In this document: positions 18,205-27,138 of the stretch, piece after piece
Position numbering within the stretch: position 1 is the stretch's first letter
Layout: each line of letters opens with the position of its first letter
Origin: JBBDSH01 sp040905045
GTDB lineage: Bacteria; Pseudomonadota; Gammaproteobacteria; Eutrophobiales; Eutrophobiaceae
Direction: 5' to 3'
Assembly: GCA_040905045.1 (NCBI GenBank)
Contig: JBBDSH010000091.1
Location: forward strand, 1 to 64,000
Length of the DNA: 64,000 nt
Notes under the pieces: generated by a model
Database searches by the model: none
The model's input: the letters and a program-made list of their open reading frames with translations, nothing else
What the model was told of the DNA's origin: nothing
Position numbers and translations under genes: made by a program

Positions 18205-18617
18205 CTGAATCCGTGTAGAACATGAGGTCATAACGCAGACACGCGGTAAAACCATCCCCCGGATCAAGTCCTGTCTCTTCTACATAAATAACTGGATGCC
18301 GGATAGCGCTGAACAGCGCGCTTCCGGCATGACGGCTTCGGGGTGCCGTCATACCGGCCGTCGAGTTTGGACTTAGCCTGCCCCGGCATGCTGTTAGCCG
18401 GGGAGAGCCGGTATCCATAGGTTGTTTCACCATGCAGAGTATTCCATATACATCATTATAAGATTAGATTTAATCTGCCTCGGAAAATGTGTAGAAGAGA
18501 CTGGGATCATGCCTGCCCCGGCCAACGAGCCGGGGTCCGGGGCAGGCTCTGTAGCTCGAATGCGGCATCCGGCCCGCTCGGTCTGCTTATATTTCCTCGG
18601 GCTGTACACGGATTCAG
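18205..18617. repeat. Nested inverted-repeat element between hpnL and squalene synthase
   Basis: A perfect 13-bp outer inverted repeat (CTGAATCCGTGTA, 18205-18217, with its complement at 18605-18617) encloses a perfect 12-bp inner one (GTCTCTTCTACA, 18273-18284, with its complement at 18490-18501). Inside are smaller hairpins: ATGCCGGA/TCCGGCAT near 18296-18332, and an 11-bp stem at 18511-18521/18537-18547 that belongs to the small CCGG hairpin family. No convincing protein is encoded. It looks like stacked intergenic repeat insertions. Confidence 0.6.
18511..18547. repeat. Small CCGG hairpin, copy in the hpnL-squalene synthase gap
   Basis: An 11-bp perfect stem (GCCTGCCCCGG at 18511-18521, complement at 18537-18547) with a 15-base loop, ending in GGGGCAGGCTCT. 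It shares the CAGGCT tail with hairpins at 24821, 27162, 36834 and 39104. Confidence 0.55.
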
Positions 18618-18680
18618 AAGAGCTATATAGGGCATAGTTAGTTTTACTGCGAATACGGATTTGTCATAATCCTTGCTGCA

Positions 18681-18943
18681 AGCCCGCATATTGCACGAGG
18701 GATCGCGGATGCTCGCGCCGCTCGCAGCGTGATCCGGCGCCGCTATGGAACTCAAGTCGTAGCAGGAACTACGACATGAGTGAAGAGCAAGCCGGGCGCG
18801 CGAGAGCCAGCGAGCGCCGCGATAGCGAGAAGTGGAGTGGGACGAATTGTACTTGAATACCTTCTGCTGGATAGCGACCGAAGTTTATGATTAAGCAAGT
18901 TTTTTATCTCCACTTCGCGCGCCCTCGTGCAATATGCGGGCTA
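18681..18943. repeat. Element bounded by a perfect 21-bp inverted repeat (copy 1)
   Basis: The arms are 18681-18701 and 18923-18943. They are exact reverse complements over 21 bases and stop matching at once on both sides. The 221-bp interior holds a 12-bp hairpin with one mismatch (18751-18762/18769-18780) and a 9-bp pair GAAGTGGAG/CTCCACTTC (18829-18837/18909-18917). It also has a stretch rich in GAG and GCG. The right arm lies 17 bases before the squalene synthase start and contains an upstream in-frame ATG (18934). Structurally alike elements occur at 28671-28773 and 39039-39166. Confidence 0.75.
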
Positions 18944-18960
18944 ACCCGTACGGAAAAATA

Positions 18961-20028
18961 ATGAACCAGATACAAACAAACACGGCCGCGGAAGATGACC
19001 TGGCCTACCAGAATAAGAGCCTGCAGGGTGTCTCAAGGACCTTCGCCCTGACCATCCCGCAGCTTCCCGATTCTCTCGTCCATGTGGTCGGCAACGCCTA
19101 CCTGCTTTGCCGCATTATCGATACCATCGAGGACGACAAGCATTTACCCATTAATGAGAAGCGCGCTTTCGCGGAACAGTTCAGCGGAGTTGTCGCCGGC
19201 CGTGACAATGCGGAGGAATTCGCCGGCAAACTCGCACCGCTGTTGTCGGAATCCGCTACAAATGATGAAAGGGATCTGATCGAGCATACGCCGACGGTTA
19301 TTCGCATAACCCACGGTTTCAATGCACGCCAGCGCGCGGCCCTGGAGCGCTGTGTCGCCATCATGGGCGACGGCATGGTGAAATACCAGGAAAGCGATGT
19401 CCGTTTTGGTCTGCCGGATCTGCCGGCCATGGACGACTACTGCTATTACGTGGCCGGTGTGGTCGGTGAAATGCTGACCGAGTTGTTCTGCGATTACTCA
19501 CAGGACATTGACGGGCACAGGAATGAATTGATGCGTCTGGCCGTCTCCTTCGGCCAGGGCCTGCAAATGACCAATATATTAAAGGACATCTGGGACGACC
19601 GGGAACGCGGCATGTGCTGGCTGCCGCAGGATATATTTCAACAATACGGCGCCGATCTGCGTGATGTTTCACCGGAGAATATCACACCGGAATTCCAGCA
19701 GGCGCTGGGGCACTTGATCGGGGTGGCCCATGCCCATCTGGACAACGCCCTGACCTACACATTAATGATCCCCGCCGGGGAAACCGGTATCCGCCGCTTC
19801 TGTCTCTGGGCGCTGGGCATGGCCGTGCTCAATCTGCGCAAGATCAACAATCACAGGGATTATACCGCCGGCCGCCAGGTCAAGATTTCACGTCGCAGCG
19901 TCAAGGGCACGATTTTCATGACCAATCTGCTGACGCGGCATGATGCCGCCCTGCGCCGGCTGTTCGCTCTCACCGCCCGGGGCCTGCCGCTGCAAAGCCT
20001 GTCGCGGGATTCCGATACCACCAACTGA
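18961..20028 (+). CDS. Squalene synthase (Sqs-type) / presqualene diphosphate synthase
   Basis: This 355-residue trans-isoprenyl diphosphate synthase carries two aspartate-rich motifs, DTIEDD at residues 54-59 and DIWDD at 209-213, plus the conserved YCYYVAGVVGEMLTELF segment. The pattern and length resemble eukaryotic-type squalene synthase, found in some bacteria in place of HpnC-HpnD-HpnE. HpnD activity only (presqualene diphosphate) is the alternative. No hpnC or hpnE is visible here, which favours a one-enzyme route. I start at ATG 18961, preceded by ACGGAAAAATA; an in-frame ATG at 18934 lies inside the inverted-repeat arm and would add nine unusual residues. Confidence 0.85.
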   Translation: MNQIQTNTAAEDDLAYQNKSLQGVSRTFALTIPQLPDSLVHVVGNAYLLCRIIDTIEDDKHLPINEKRAFAEQFSGVVAGRDNAEEFAGKLAPLLSESATNDERDLIEHTPTVIRITHGFNARQRAALERCVAIMGDGMVKYQESDVRFGLPDLPAMDDYCYYVAGVVGEMLTELFCDYSQDIDGHRNELMRLAVSFGQGLQMTNILKDIWDDRERGMCWLPQDIFQQYGADLRDVSPENITPEFQQALGHLIGVAHAHLDNALTYTLMIPAGETGIRRFCLWALGMAVLNLRKINNHRDYTAGRQVKISRRSVKGTIFMTNLLTRHDAALRRLFALTARGLPLQSLSRDSDTTN

Positions 20029-20041
20029 CAGTCGAGTTCCA

Positions 20042-20752
20042 TTGAAACGGCTCGGCATTCTCACTGCACTGATACCGGAGGCCGTCTGCCTGGTGGAAAA
20101 GCCGATGACCGATCAGGTAATACAGTTATCGGACGGGATCATGCTCTATGTCTGCGGCATGGGGGCGGAGCGGGCCCGGCAGGGTGTTGCCCGGTTGCTT
20201 GAAGACGGCGCCGACTCACTCATGAGCGTGGGCACCGCCGGGGGACTGGATACGGCGCTGAACCCCGGCGATGTTCTGCTGCCGGAACACATTCTTCAGA
20301 GCGACGGCCGTCGCATGGCGGTTCATGGGCGCTGGCGCGATGCTGCAGTGACGGCATTAACCGGAGCAGAGGTTCCCGTCCACGGCGGCGATCTGTTACA
20401 GGTAAATGAAGTCATCCGGAACGCGGAGGAAAAACGGAAGTCGCATGCGCAAACCGGGGCTGTGGCGGTGGACATGGAAAGCTTTGTGGTGGCGGAGGAA
20501 GCAAACCGGTACGGCATCCCCGCCCTGGTTATTCGTGTTATTGTTGACACTGCCGATATGGTGGTACCGGATGCTGTCCTGAATTACAGCGATGTTTACG
20601 GCCGGCCGCGGATCATGGGTCTGGCGGGTTCATTATTCCTGCGGCCGCGGCAAATTGTGCAATTGTTGCATCTGGCCCGCTGTTTTCGTACAGCGGCCGG
20701 ACGCCTGCAACAGGTGGGCAAGGAACTGCACCGGCTCGTCCCGCCGGCTTGA
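20042..20752 (+). CDS. hpnG: Hopanoid-associated nucleoside phosphorylase (HpnG-like)
   Basis: This protein of about 236 residues belongs to the MTA/SAH nucleosidase-phosphorylase superfamily. It has the phosphate/ribose site VGTAGGLD (about 63-70) and the base-and-ribose-binding VDMESFVVAEEA (about 143-154). HpnG acts on adenosylhopane to release adenine during side-chain synthesis. The gene follows squalene synthase by 13 bases. The recognisable protein begins at a TTG (20042; KRLGILTALIPEA). The longer reading frame upstream only overlaps the neighbour in another frame. No strong ribosome-binding site is seen, so coupling to the upstream gene is likely. Confidence 0.82.
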   Translation: MKRLGILTALIPEAVCLVEKPMTDQVIQLSDGIMLYVCGMGAERARQGVARLLEDGADSLMSVGTAGGLDTALNPGDVLLPEHILQSDGRRMAVHGRWRDAAVTALTGAEVPVHGGDLLQVNEVIRNAEEKRKSHAQTGAVAVDMESFVVAEEANRYGIPALVIRVIVDTADMVVPDAVLNYSDVYGRPRIMGLAGSLFLRPRQIVQLLHLARCFRTAAGRLQQVGKELHRLVPPA

Positions 20753-20852
20753 CGTACATCAAAGGGGTTGAAAATCCATCTTGTCATCACCAGACCGCTG
20801 GTTTATAAGAACGGCCGGTATTCATGGTTCCGGAAAGGAGTGAGATAACAAC

Positions 20853-21596
20853 ATGTTGACTGAAGAACAGAAACAGGATTTTGAACGCGACGGCTTTATT
20901 GTCATCCGCGGCCTGTTCGACGAATCCGAAATGCAACGAATCACCGAGTGGACAGATGAAGTAACATCCTGGCCCGAAGTCCCCGGAAAATACATGATGT
21001 ATTTCGAAACGAGCCGGCTGCAACCGGAACAGCGCATCCTCAACCGCATGGAGGATGTGGAACCCTATCACAGGGAGTTCAGCGATCTCTTCCAGGGTGA
21101 AAAGCTGCAGGGCATCGTCGGCGAGCTGTTCGGCGAACCCGCCGTGCTGTACAAGGACAAGATCAATTTCAAGATGCCGGGTGGCGACGGCTTCAAGGCG
21201 CACCAGGACGTCCAGGCCGGCTGGGATACCTACGCCGATCTGCACATTACCGCCCTGGTCAGCATCGATGCCTCCACACCGGAAAACGGTTGTCTGGAGA
21301 TGGCCGCGGGTCATCATCGCGCCGGCCTCATAGGCGACAAATGGAAACCGCTGGATGAAGACGCCCTGGTATACACGCCCGTCCCGACCGCGCCCGGCGA
21401 CGCGGTGTTTTTCGATTCCTACGCCCCGCATCGTTCCAAACCCAACCTTACCGACATGCCGCGCCGTGTTCTGTACGTTACCTATAACCGGGCCTCGGAA
21501 GGCGATCACCGCCGTCAGTACTATATCGACAAACGCAAAAACTACCCGCCTGATTGCGAACGCGAGGAAGGCAGGGAATACGTTTTCCGCGTATAA
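20853..21596 (+). CDS. Phytanoyl-CoA dioxygenase (PhyH) family protein
   Basis: This 247-residue Fe(II)/2-oxoglutarate dioxygenase has the metal-binding HxD at His117-Asp119 (FKAHQDVQAGW) and the distal histidine at His193 (DSYAPHRSKPN). Between them lies the family stretch VSIDASTPENGCLEMAAGHH. A good ribosome-binding site (GGAAAGGAGTGAG) precedes the ATG. It lies between hpnG-like and hpnN on the same strand, so hydroxylation of a lipid or hopanoid is an attractive guess. The family also acts on many small molecules, and the substrate is not readable from sequence. Confidence 0.85.
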   Translation: MLTEEQKQDFERDGFIVIRGLFDESEMQRITEWTDEVTSWPEVPGKYMMYFETSRLQPEQRILNRMEDVEPYHREFSDLFQGEKLQGIVGELFGEPAVLYKDKINFKMPGGDGFKAHQDVQAGWDTYADLHITALVSIDASTPENGCLEMAAGHHRAGLIGDKWKPLDEDALVYTPVPTAPGDAVFFDSYAPHRSKPNLTDMPRRVLYVTYNRASEGDHRRQYYIDKRKNYPPDCEREEGREYVFRV

Positions 21597-21759
21597 TCAA
21601 CCCATCCCGGATAAAACCAACCGGACAAATCCTGGTCTCACCCGGGGAGGCCGGACACCGGCGTCCCGCCGTTACAATGGGTTTAATCAGTAATTCGTAT
21701 AATCCATGTCCTGAACGTATTCGACGGACAGCAGAATAATCAAAAACCAGTTCTTCAAG

Positions 21760-24387
21760 ATGCGTTTACTCAGGAAAACCGGCCTGCAGCTGCTTAAAAA
21801 CTGGATCGACCTGGTACAGAAGTACCGGGTCGCGGTCATTCTTGTCGCCGTAATATCGGCGGTGTCCGCCTTCCATTATACCGTCAATAACATCGGTATG
21901 GATTCGGATACCAAGGATCTGCTGTCGGAAGATCTGCAATGGCAGAAACTGGACCGGGCCTACGAACGGCATTTTCCCCAATACCTGGATAATGTCCTGG
22001 TCGTCGTCGAAGCCGACACGCCGGATCAGGCCATGGACGCGGCACGCGCCCTGTATGATGAATTCGGCCGGGGAGAGGATAGCATCTCCGGCGTCTATTA
22101 CCCCTATGCCCTGGAAATCATCCGGCAGTCCTCGCTGCTGTTCCTGAACACCGGCGAACTGCAGGATCTTGCCGATAATCTCGCCGCTATACAGCCGTTT
22201 CTCTCCAAGCTGACTGAAGATCAGACCCTGCGCGGGCTTTTCGACATGCTGTCGGATGCCATCGACGCCATGGAAGACGGTGAAGAGATCGATATCGAGC
22301 CTCTGTTGCGGCAGATTAATACCGCGATCACAAGCGTCGAGGACAACAAGCCGTTTCGTGTTTCCTGGCAGCACCTCATGCGCGGTGAGGAAACAGAAAA
22401 GGATGTTTACCGTGAATATATCGTCCTGCAACCTGAACTCAACTACAGCAAACTGTTCCCCGTCGCGACGGCCATCGAAAAAATCCGTGAGCGGATCAAG
22501 CAGGCGCATCTGTCCGGGATCGGCGCCCGGGTTAATCTGACCGGCAGCGCCATGCTGGCGCATGAGGAAATGAAAAGCGTTACCCGTGGAACCGGTATCG
22601 CATTGGGACTGGCACTGCTGGTCGTCACGGTCATCATGTGGCTGGGCCTGGGTTCGGTGCGTCTGGTTATAGCCAGCCTGCTGACCCTGATTACGGGGTT
22701 GATATTCACCGCCGGTTTCGCCACCGCGGCCATCGGCAACCTGAATCTCATTTCGGTCGCCTTCGCGGTGCTGTACATCGGCCTGGGCGTGGATTTCGCC
22801 ATCCACTATTGCCTGCGCTACCGGGAGCTGCTGGCCAATGACATGGACAAGCACGACGCCATCGACGAGTCTTCCCTGAACACCGGCCGATCGCTGTTCC
22901 TCTGCACCATGACAACGGCCATCGGTTTTTTCGCCTTTGTTCCCACCGACTACGACGGCGTCGCGGAACTGGGCCTGATCTCCGGCGTCGGCATGTTCAT
23001 CAGCCTGATCGTCACCATGACGCTGCTGCCGGCGCTGCTCAGCCTGCTGCCCCTGAAAAAACCGGTTCAAATGCGATCCCCGGGTCTGCCGTTACCGCGC
23101 CGGATCGGGGCCTTCCCCCTGACCCACGCCCGCAGCGTGCGCTGGACGGCACTGCTGCTGAGTGTCCTGGCCCTCGCCGCCGCCACCCAGATCCGGTTTG
23201 ATTACAACACGCTGAATCTGCAGAACGCCGACAATGAATCCGTCATTACCTTCAAATCCCTGCTCTCGGATCCGGATACCTCGCCCTGGCGCGGGGTCAT
23301 CGTGGCGCAAGGCCGGGATGATGCTCAACGAACCATGACACAACTGGAAGCACTGCCGGTGGTCGAGGATGTCATCTGGCTGGAGGACTTTATCCCCGGC
23401 AACCAGCCGGAAAAACTGGCCATTATAGAGGAAATGAATCTGCTTCTGTTCGGCCTGCCGCAGCCCGGTGAGGTATCCTCGAACATTACCACCGGTGAAC
23501 AATACGACGCGGTCCGGGAATTCAATGACAGACTCGGGCAGACGCCGTTGCTGGAAACCGAACCGGTCATGAACCGGCTGCATCGGGATCTGTCCGCGTA
23601 CGTGGACAATCTCGAACAGATGGGAGCCGACGAGCGGGCACGCTCGCTGGAGACATTATCGGAAAGTATCCTGGCCTCCCTGCCCGGGCGTCTGCAGACC
23701 CTGCGGGAATCCCTGCAGGCCGTTGCCGTTTCCGTCGAGGATCTGCCGCAACAAATTGTCCGCCGCTGGCGCAGCGACGAGGACGGTTATCTGCTTGAAA
23801 TCATGCCGGTGGAAAACCTGATGGACAACGGCGCCATGCGCCGGTTCGTAAAAGAGATCCAGAAGCGGGACGAACGCCTCATCGGTGCGCCCGTGGTGAC
23901 ACTGGAGGCCAGTGACGCGGTGGTCGGTGCCTTTGCACAGGCTTTTCTGTACGCTTTTGCGGTGATCGCGCTGTTTCTGTTTATCGTACTTAAACACAAG
24001 CGTGATGCGATTTACATATTGACACCACTGACTATGGCCGCCGTCTTCACCGCATCGGCTACCGTGTTGCTGGACATGCCGTTCAACTTCGCCAACATTA
24101 TCGCCCTGCCGTTGCTGCTGGGGATCGGCGTCGACAGCGGCATCCATATTCTGCATCGTTACCGCACCGCGCTGCCGGCGCACAAAAATATACTGGCCAC
24201 CAGTACCGCACGGGCGGTGGTGGTCAGCGCCCTGACCACCATGGGCAGTATCGGCAACCTGGCCTTTTCGCACCATACCGGTACCGCCAGCATGGGCAAA
24301 CTGCTGACCCTGGGGATAGCCGTGACACTGATTTGCATGCTGATAATATTGCCGAGTCTGCTGGCCCGGGAGAACAGGAGTCAGTAA
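21760..24387 (+). CDS. hpnN: Hopanoid transporter, RND superfamily
   Basis: This 875-residue protein has one membrane helix near residue 30, a large periplasmic loop (about 50-265), a five-helix bundle (about 270-430), a second large loop (about 470-725) and a second five-helix bundle to the end. This is the MmpL/HpnN architecture. The sterol-sensing-like segment VLYIGLGVDFAIHYCLRY and its counterpart LLLGIGVDSGIHILHRY carry the conserved aspartates for proton relay. HpnN moves hopanoids from the inner to the outer membrane. It closes the hopanoid gene group in this window. Confidence 0.9.
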   Translation: MRLLRKTGLQLLKNWIDLVQKYRVAVILVAVISAVSAFHYTVNNIGMDSDTKDLLSEDLQWQKLDRAYERHFPQYLDNVLVVVEADTPDQAMDAARALYDEFGRGEDSISGVYYPYALEIIRQSSLLFLNTGELQDLADNLAAIQPFLSKLTEDQTLRGLFDMLSDAIDAMEDGEEIDIEPLLRQINTAITSVEDNKPFRVSWQHLMRGEETEKDVYREYIVLQPELNYSKLFPVATAIEKIRERIKQAHLSGIGARVNLTGSAMLAHEEMKSVTRGTGIALGLALLVVTVIMWLGLGSVRLVIASLLTLITGLIFTAGFATAAIGNLNLISVAFAVLYIGLGVDFAIHYCLRYRELLANDMDKHDAIDESSLNTGRSLFLCTMTTAIGFFAFVPTDYDGVAELGLISGVGMFISLIVTMTLLPALLSLLPLKKPVQMRSPGLPLPRRIGAFPLTHARSVRWTALLLSVLALAAATQIRFDYNTLNLQNADNESVITFKSLLSDPDTSPWRGVIVAQGRDDAQRTMTQLEALPVVEDVIWLEDFIPGNQPEKLAIIEEMNLLLFGLPQPGEVSSNITTGEQYDAVREFNDRLGQTPLLETEPVMNRLHRDLSAYVDNLEQMGADERARSLETLSESILASLPGRLQTLRESLQAVAVSVEDLPQQIVRRWRSDEDGYLLEIMPVENLMDNGAMRRFVKEIQKRDERLIGAPVVTLEASDAVVGAFAQAFLYAFAVIALFLFIVLKHKRDAIYILTPLTMAAVFTASATVLLDMPFNFANIIALPLLLGIGVDSGIHILHRYRTALPAHKNILATSTARAVVVSALTTMGSIGNLAFSHHTGTASMGKLLTLGIAVTLICMLIILPSLLARENRSQ

Positions 24388-24494
24388 TCGGGAGTTGGGA
24401 GGTGAGAACAAACTGCGAAGAAGTGCCGCTCCCTGGCACGAAACTCTTCCTTGAAACGGCGCGGGGAGAGACGTCCTGTCAGCATGTCATCCAT
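24381..24494 (-). CDS. Possible 37-residue ORF or gene remnant
   Basis: A short frame starts at ATG 24494, with GGGAAG about six bases upstream, and ends in a TGA that overlaps the hpnN end. The product contains a charged stretch LSPRRFKEEFRARERHFFA that looks like real coding sequence. Its last residues come from a degenerate GGGAGTT/GGGAGGT heptamer run, much as in the lon, ispG and fabB ends. It may be the tail of a lost gene. I recognise no family. Confidence 0.25.
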   Translation of the reverse strand: MDDMLTGRLSPRRFKEEFRARERHFFAVCSHLPTPDY

Positions 24495-24670
24495 AAGCTA
24501 CTTCCCTTTATCCCCGCCATCGACTATAGGCCCGACCGCAACCGCTGACTATCCCCTCATGGGGGTATAACCCCTATCCCCTATTCCGGGTATCAGGACT
24601 GATTGTTTCTTTGCTGAACATACAGATACAGGAATCAACAGCGTGAAAACAGTCAGTAAAGTTTTTTATT

Positions 24671-24871
24671 TTTCAGCAGAATTTGTGGGTATCGGAAGGG
24701 CAATAGTTAATCTCGCCAAGCACGCCAAGAGCGCAAAGAGTTTTACTGTTCACTCAATCAACCCATTGACGGTGCGAATGATCCCGTCCTTAGAGACTAT
24801 TCCCTTGGCGTTCTTGGCGTTCCTGGATCGGAGTCCAGGACAGGCTTTGCGAGAGTCCTTTGAAAAATTAT
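24671..24871. repeat. CGCCAAG/GCAAAG dispersed repeat, copy 1
   Basis: The left end (AATTTGTGGGTATCGGAAGG, then TCTCGCCAAGCACGCCAAG and GCGCAAAGAG) is the inverted form of the right end of copies 2 and 3 (27094-27239 and 41608-41729). The other half carries TTGGCGTTCTTGGCG and ends TTTGCGAGAG, so the whole can fold back on itself. A small CCTGGATCGGAGTCCAGG hairpin is inserted at 24821. The copy lies in the 533-bp gap between hpnN and phaC. The rest of that gap, apart from the small ORF, shows nothing I can name. Confidence 0.65.
24821..24846. repeat. Small CCGG-type hairpin followed by CAGGCT
   Basis: TCCTGGA at 24821-24827 pairs with TCCAGGA at 24834-24840 and is followed directly by CAGGCT. 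It sits inside repeat copy 1, which shows that this hairpin family inserts into other repeats. Confidence 0.5.
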
Positions 24872-24920
24872 CCCGGAATATTGTGCTCGATCTCAAGGCC
24901 CACGGGCTCAAAAATCCGCC

Positions 24921-25985
24921 TCAGGTTCTTGCCTCGATCCAGTCGGCAATGGCGGGCGGCAGGAGTTGCTGTGACCGGGCACTGACGTAGAGTCCGATGT
25001 GCCCGCCGGGGAATTCCAGTTCCGTGTAATCTTCCGTGCCCAGGCATCCGGCCAGCGCCTTGCTGGCGTCTGACGGCACAATGTGATCGTCCCGGGCAAA
25101 GATGTTCATAACAGGAATGGTTATTTGTTCCAGATCCACCGTCTTGCCGCCGATTTCGATACTGCCCTTGACCAGCCTGTTTTCCTGATAAAATTGTTTG
25201 ACGAAATCGCGGAACGCTTCACCCGCCTGATCGGGACTGTCAAATATCCATTTTTCCATGCGCAGGAAGTTCGCCGCCTGATCCGGATCATCGAGTATAT
25301 CAACCAGATCCACGTATTTTTTTCCCATCAGCCTGAACGGTTTCAGCATTAAAAAGAGCCAGTTGAGAAATTCACCCGGGATGTTGCCCATACTGTCAAC
25401 GCATTGATCCACATCCACATGCCGAACCAGATGGCTCAAAAGATCATGGCGAGTATGAAAATCCACCGGCGTCACCGTCGTTATCAGGTTTTTTACCTTC
25501 GCTTGATGCAACGCCGTATAGCAGAGACTGAACGTACCGCCCTGGCAAATACCCAGTACATTGATCCTGTCCAGATCATGGGCGGCGAGGATCACATCGA
25601 CACAACGATCCAGATAACCGTTGATGTAATCATTCAGGGACAGATGACAGTCCGACTCGTCCGGATAACCCCAGTCAATCAGGTAAACGTCCAGACCCCG
25701 GTCCAGCAATCCCCGGATCAACGAACGGCCCTCCTCCAGATCCGCCATATAGGGTCTGTTAACCAGGGCGTAAACAATCAGGATCGGGACGGGATTCAGC
25801 ACCTCCGCCCTGGCTCGGTAACGGTACAAGACAATCTTGTCTTCACTGTAAACGGCATCTTTCGGCGTTGGCCCGACCTCGATATCTCCCAGCCCGGATA
25901 ATGTGTCAAAGCCTCGGACAAGACGGGAATAATACGCGTGTATCTCCGCCGGGATACTCTCGGGATCAATATTGAACGGGTTCAT
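24921..25985 (-). CDS. phaC: Class III poly(3-hydroxyalkanoate) synthase, catalytic subunit
   Basis: This 354-residue alpha/beta hydrolase has the polymerase box GICQGG with the nucleophile Cys147. The partner acid is in ARDDHIVP (Asp300 the likely one) and the histidine is His329 in GGHIG. The short length and the PhaE gene just upstream identify class III, typical of Chromatium-like bacteria. It polymerises 3-hydroxyacyl-CoA into storage granules. I start at ATG 25985 (NPFNIDPES), with GGAAG upstream and 34 bases after the phaE stop. A longer frame starting at 26081 would overlap phaE and has no support. Confidence 0.92.
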   Translation of the reverse strand: MNPFNIDPESIPAEIHAYYSRLVRGFDTLSGLGDIEVGPTPKDAVYSEDKIVLYRYRARAEVLNPVPILIVYALVNRPYMADLEEGRSLIRGLLDRGLDVYLIDWGYPDESDCHLSLNDYINGYLDRCVDVILAAHDLDRINVLGICQGGTFSLCYTALHQAKVKNLITTVTPVDFHTRHDLLSHLVRHVDVDQCVDSMGNIPGEFLNWLFLMLKPFRLMGKKYVDLVDILDDPDQAANFLRMEKWIFDSPDQAGEAFRDFVKQFYQENRLVKGSIEIGGKTVDLEQITIPVMNIFARDDHIVPSDASKALAGCLGTEDYTELEFPGGHIGLYVSARSQQLLPPAIADWIEART

Positions 25986-26019
25986 GTCAGTGATCTTCCA
26001 TGGCGTGCCGTCGTTATCG

Positions 26020-27138
26020 TCATGATCGCTTTCCCCTGCGCGATCCTTTATCTTCGTCACCCAATGCATCCATATCATCACGCAGCTGTTTCAATTCACG
26101 CCTCAGGTCTTCGATTGTGGAGCGCAGTTCCTGTTGTTCTTTCTCGTTATGACGCAACGCATCCTGCAAAACCTGCTGACTGTCGAGAATATTCTTCATT
26201 TCCCGGCCGGCGGGGATGTCCAGTTGTTTGTAAAAATCCTGCAGCACGGCACGGCTCTGACCCCGGAATTCCATCAACAGCGAAATCATTTCCCCGTAGA
26301 GAATGGAATACTCCTCACTTTCCACGTATTTTGAAAAAACCTCTTCGTTGCTTTCCGACCATATATCGTAAAATTCTCTCAGACTGTTGATGGATCGGTT
26401 CTTCCGTCCCATTTGCAGTATCTTCTCTTCCAGGCGATCCAGCGCCTCCTTGCCCAGCCGGGACAACACATCGCGGTATTCCCGGCACTTTTCCTGACCG
26501 GCCTGCCACAGACGCATGCTTTCCCGCACTTTTTCATATTCTTCACGAAACGGTCCGATACCCGGAAGCGACAGCAAGCGATCATTGAATTGTTGCAGGT
26601 CATCACCCAGCTGTCCGCCGAAGAGTTCGTCAGGCGGTATGGGGACAAAGGCCTGCTCCCAGGCATCGGAGAAAGAGGTTGGGGAATTATCGCCACCGGC
26701 AGACTCGTCAAACCGGGTTTTCATCCGTTTGATATGGCGGTGCAGAATGGACTGCCATTCCTCGCCGGCGTCGGCAGCACCGGCAATCTCCCGGAGCATT
26801 TCACTGAACTGGGTGGAGAGGGAATAGAAACCGCGGGACCGGCCGAGGATACTGTCAAACACGGGTTTTGATTCTTCCGGAATCAACGGCCTCACCGATG
26901 CCCACCATTGATCCAGCGCCCGTTGCCACTCCTCACGTTCCGGGCTGTCATGGCCGCCTGGCTTAGCTGTGAAGGATTCCAGATAACGCCGCTGGAGCTC
27001 CAGCCATTCCGGACTGAAAAAGGGATTTGTATTATCTTCCAAGTTCCCCCCGATAGGGTCGTATTGACGGGAATCATTGCATCCGCCGGAAAAGGATCTC
27101 GTCAAGCGCGCAAAGTTCGCAAAGAGATCAAAGTCCAT
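26020..27138 (-). CDS. phaE: Class III PHA synthase subunit PhaE
   Basis: Up to 372 residues. The core NPFFSPEWLELQRRYLESF matches the usual N-terminal region of PhaE, and the C-terminal part is a long charged coiled coil (about 320-360). PhaE has no catalytic residues but is needed for PhaC activity. Two starts are possible. ATG 27138 has a good GAGG site, but the first ~15 codons lie within a dispersed repeat. A TTG at 27042 (EDNTNPFF) would give the length and N-terminus more usual for the family. I list the longer form; the true start is uncertain. Confidence 0.85.
   Translation of the reverse strand: MDFDLFANFARLTRSFSGGCNDSRQYDPIGGNLEDNTNPFFSPEWLELQRRYLESFTAKPGGHDSPEREEWQRALDQWWASVRPLIPEESKPVFDSILGRSRGFYSLSTQFSEMLREIAGAADAGEEWQSILHRHIKRMKTRFDESAGGDNSPTSFSDAWEQAFVPIPPDELFGGQLGDDLQQFNDRLLSLPGIGPFREEYEKVRESMRLWQAGQEKCREYRDVLSRLGKEALDRLEEKILQMGRKNRSINSLREFYDIWSESNEEVFSKYVESEEYSILYGEMISLLMEFRGQSRAVLQDFYKQLDIPAGREMKNILDSQQVLQDALRHNEKEQQELRSTIEDLRRELKQLRDDMDALGDEDKGSRRGKRS

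Noticed and set aside
18934..18960. Upstream ATG for squalene synthase
   Set aside because: It lies partly in the arm of the 21-bp inverted repeat and adds nine residues unlike the family. The ATG at 18961 has a better leader.
21766..23070. Minus-strand open frame of 434 codons
   Set aside because: It is antisense to hpnN, with a Gln/His/Asp-rich composition typical of antisense frames.
24550..24595. CCCC/GGGG-rich stretch as a terminator for hpnN
   Set aside because: The stem is short and poorly defined, and no T run follows.
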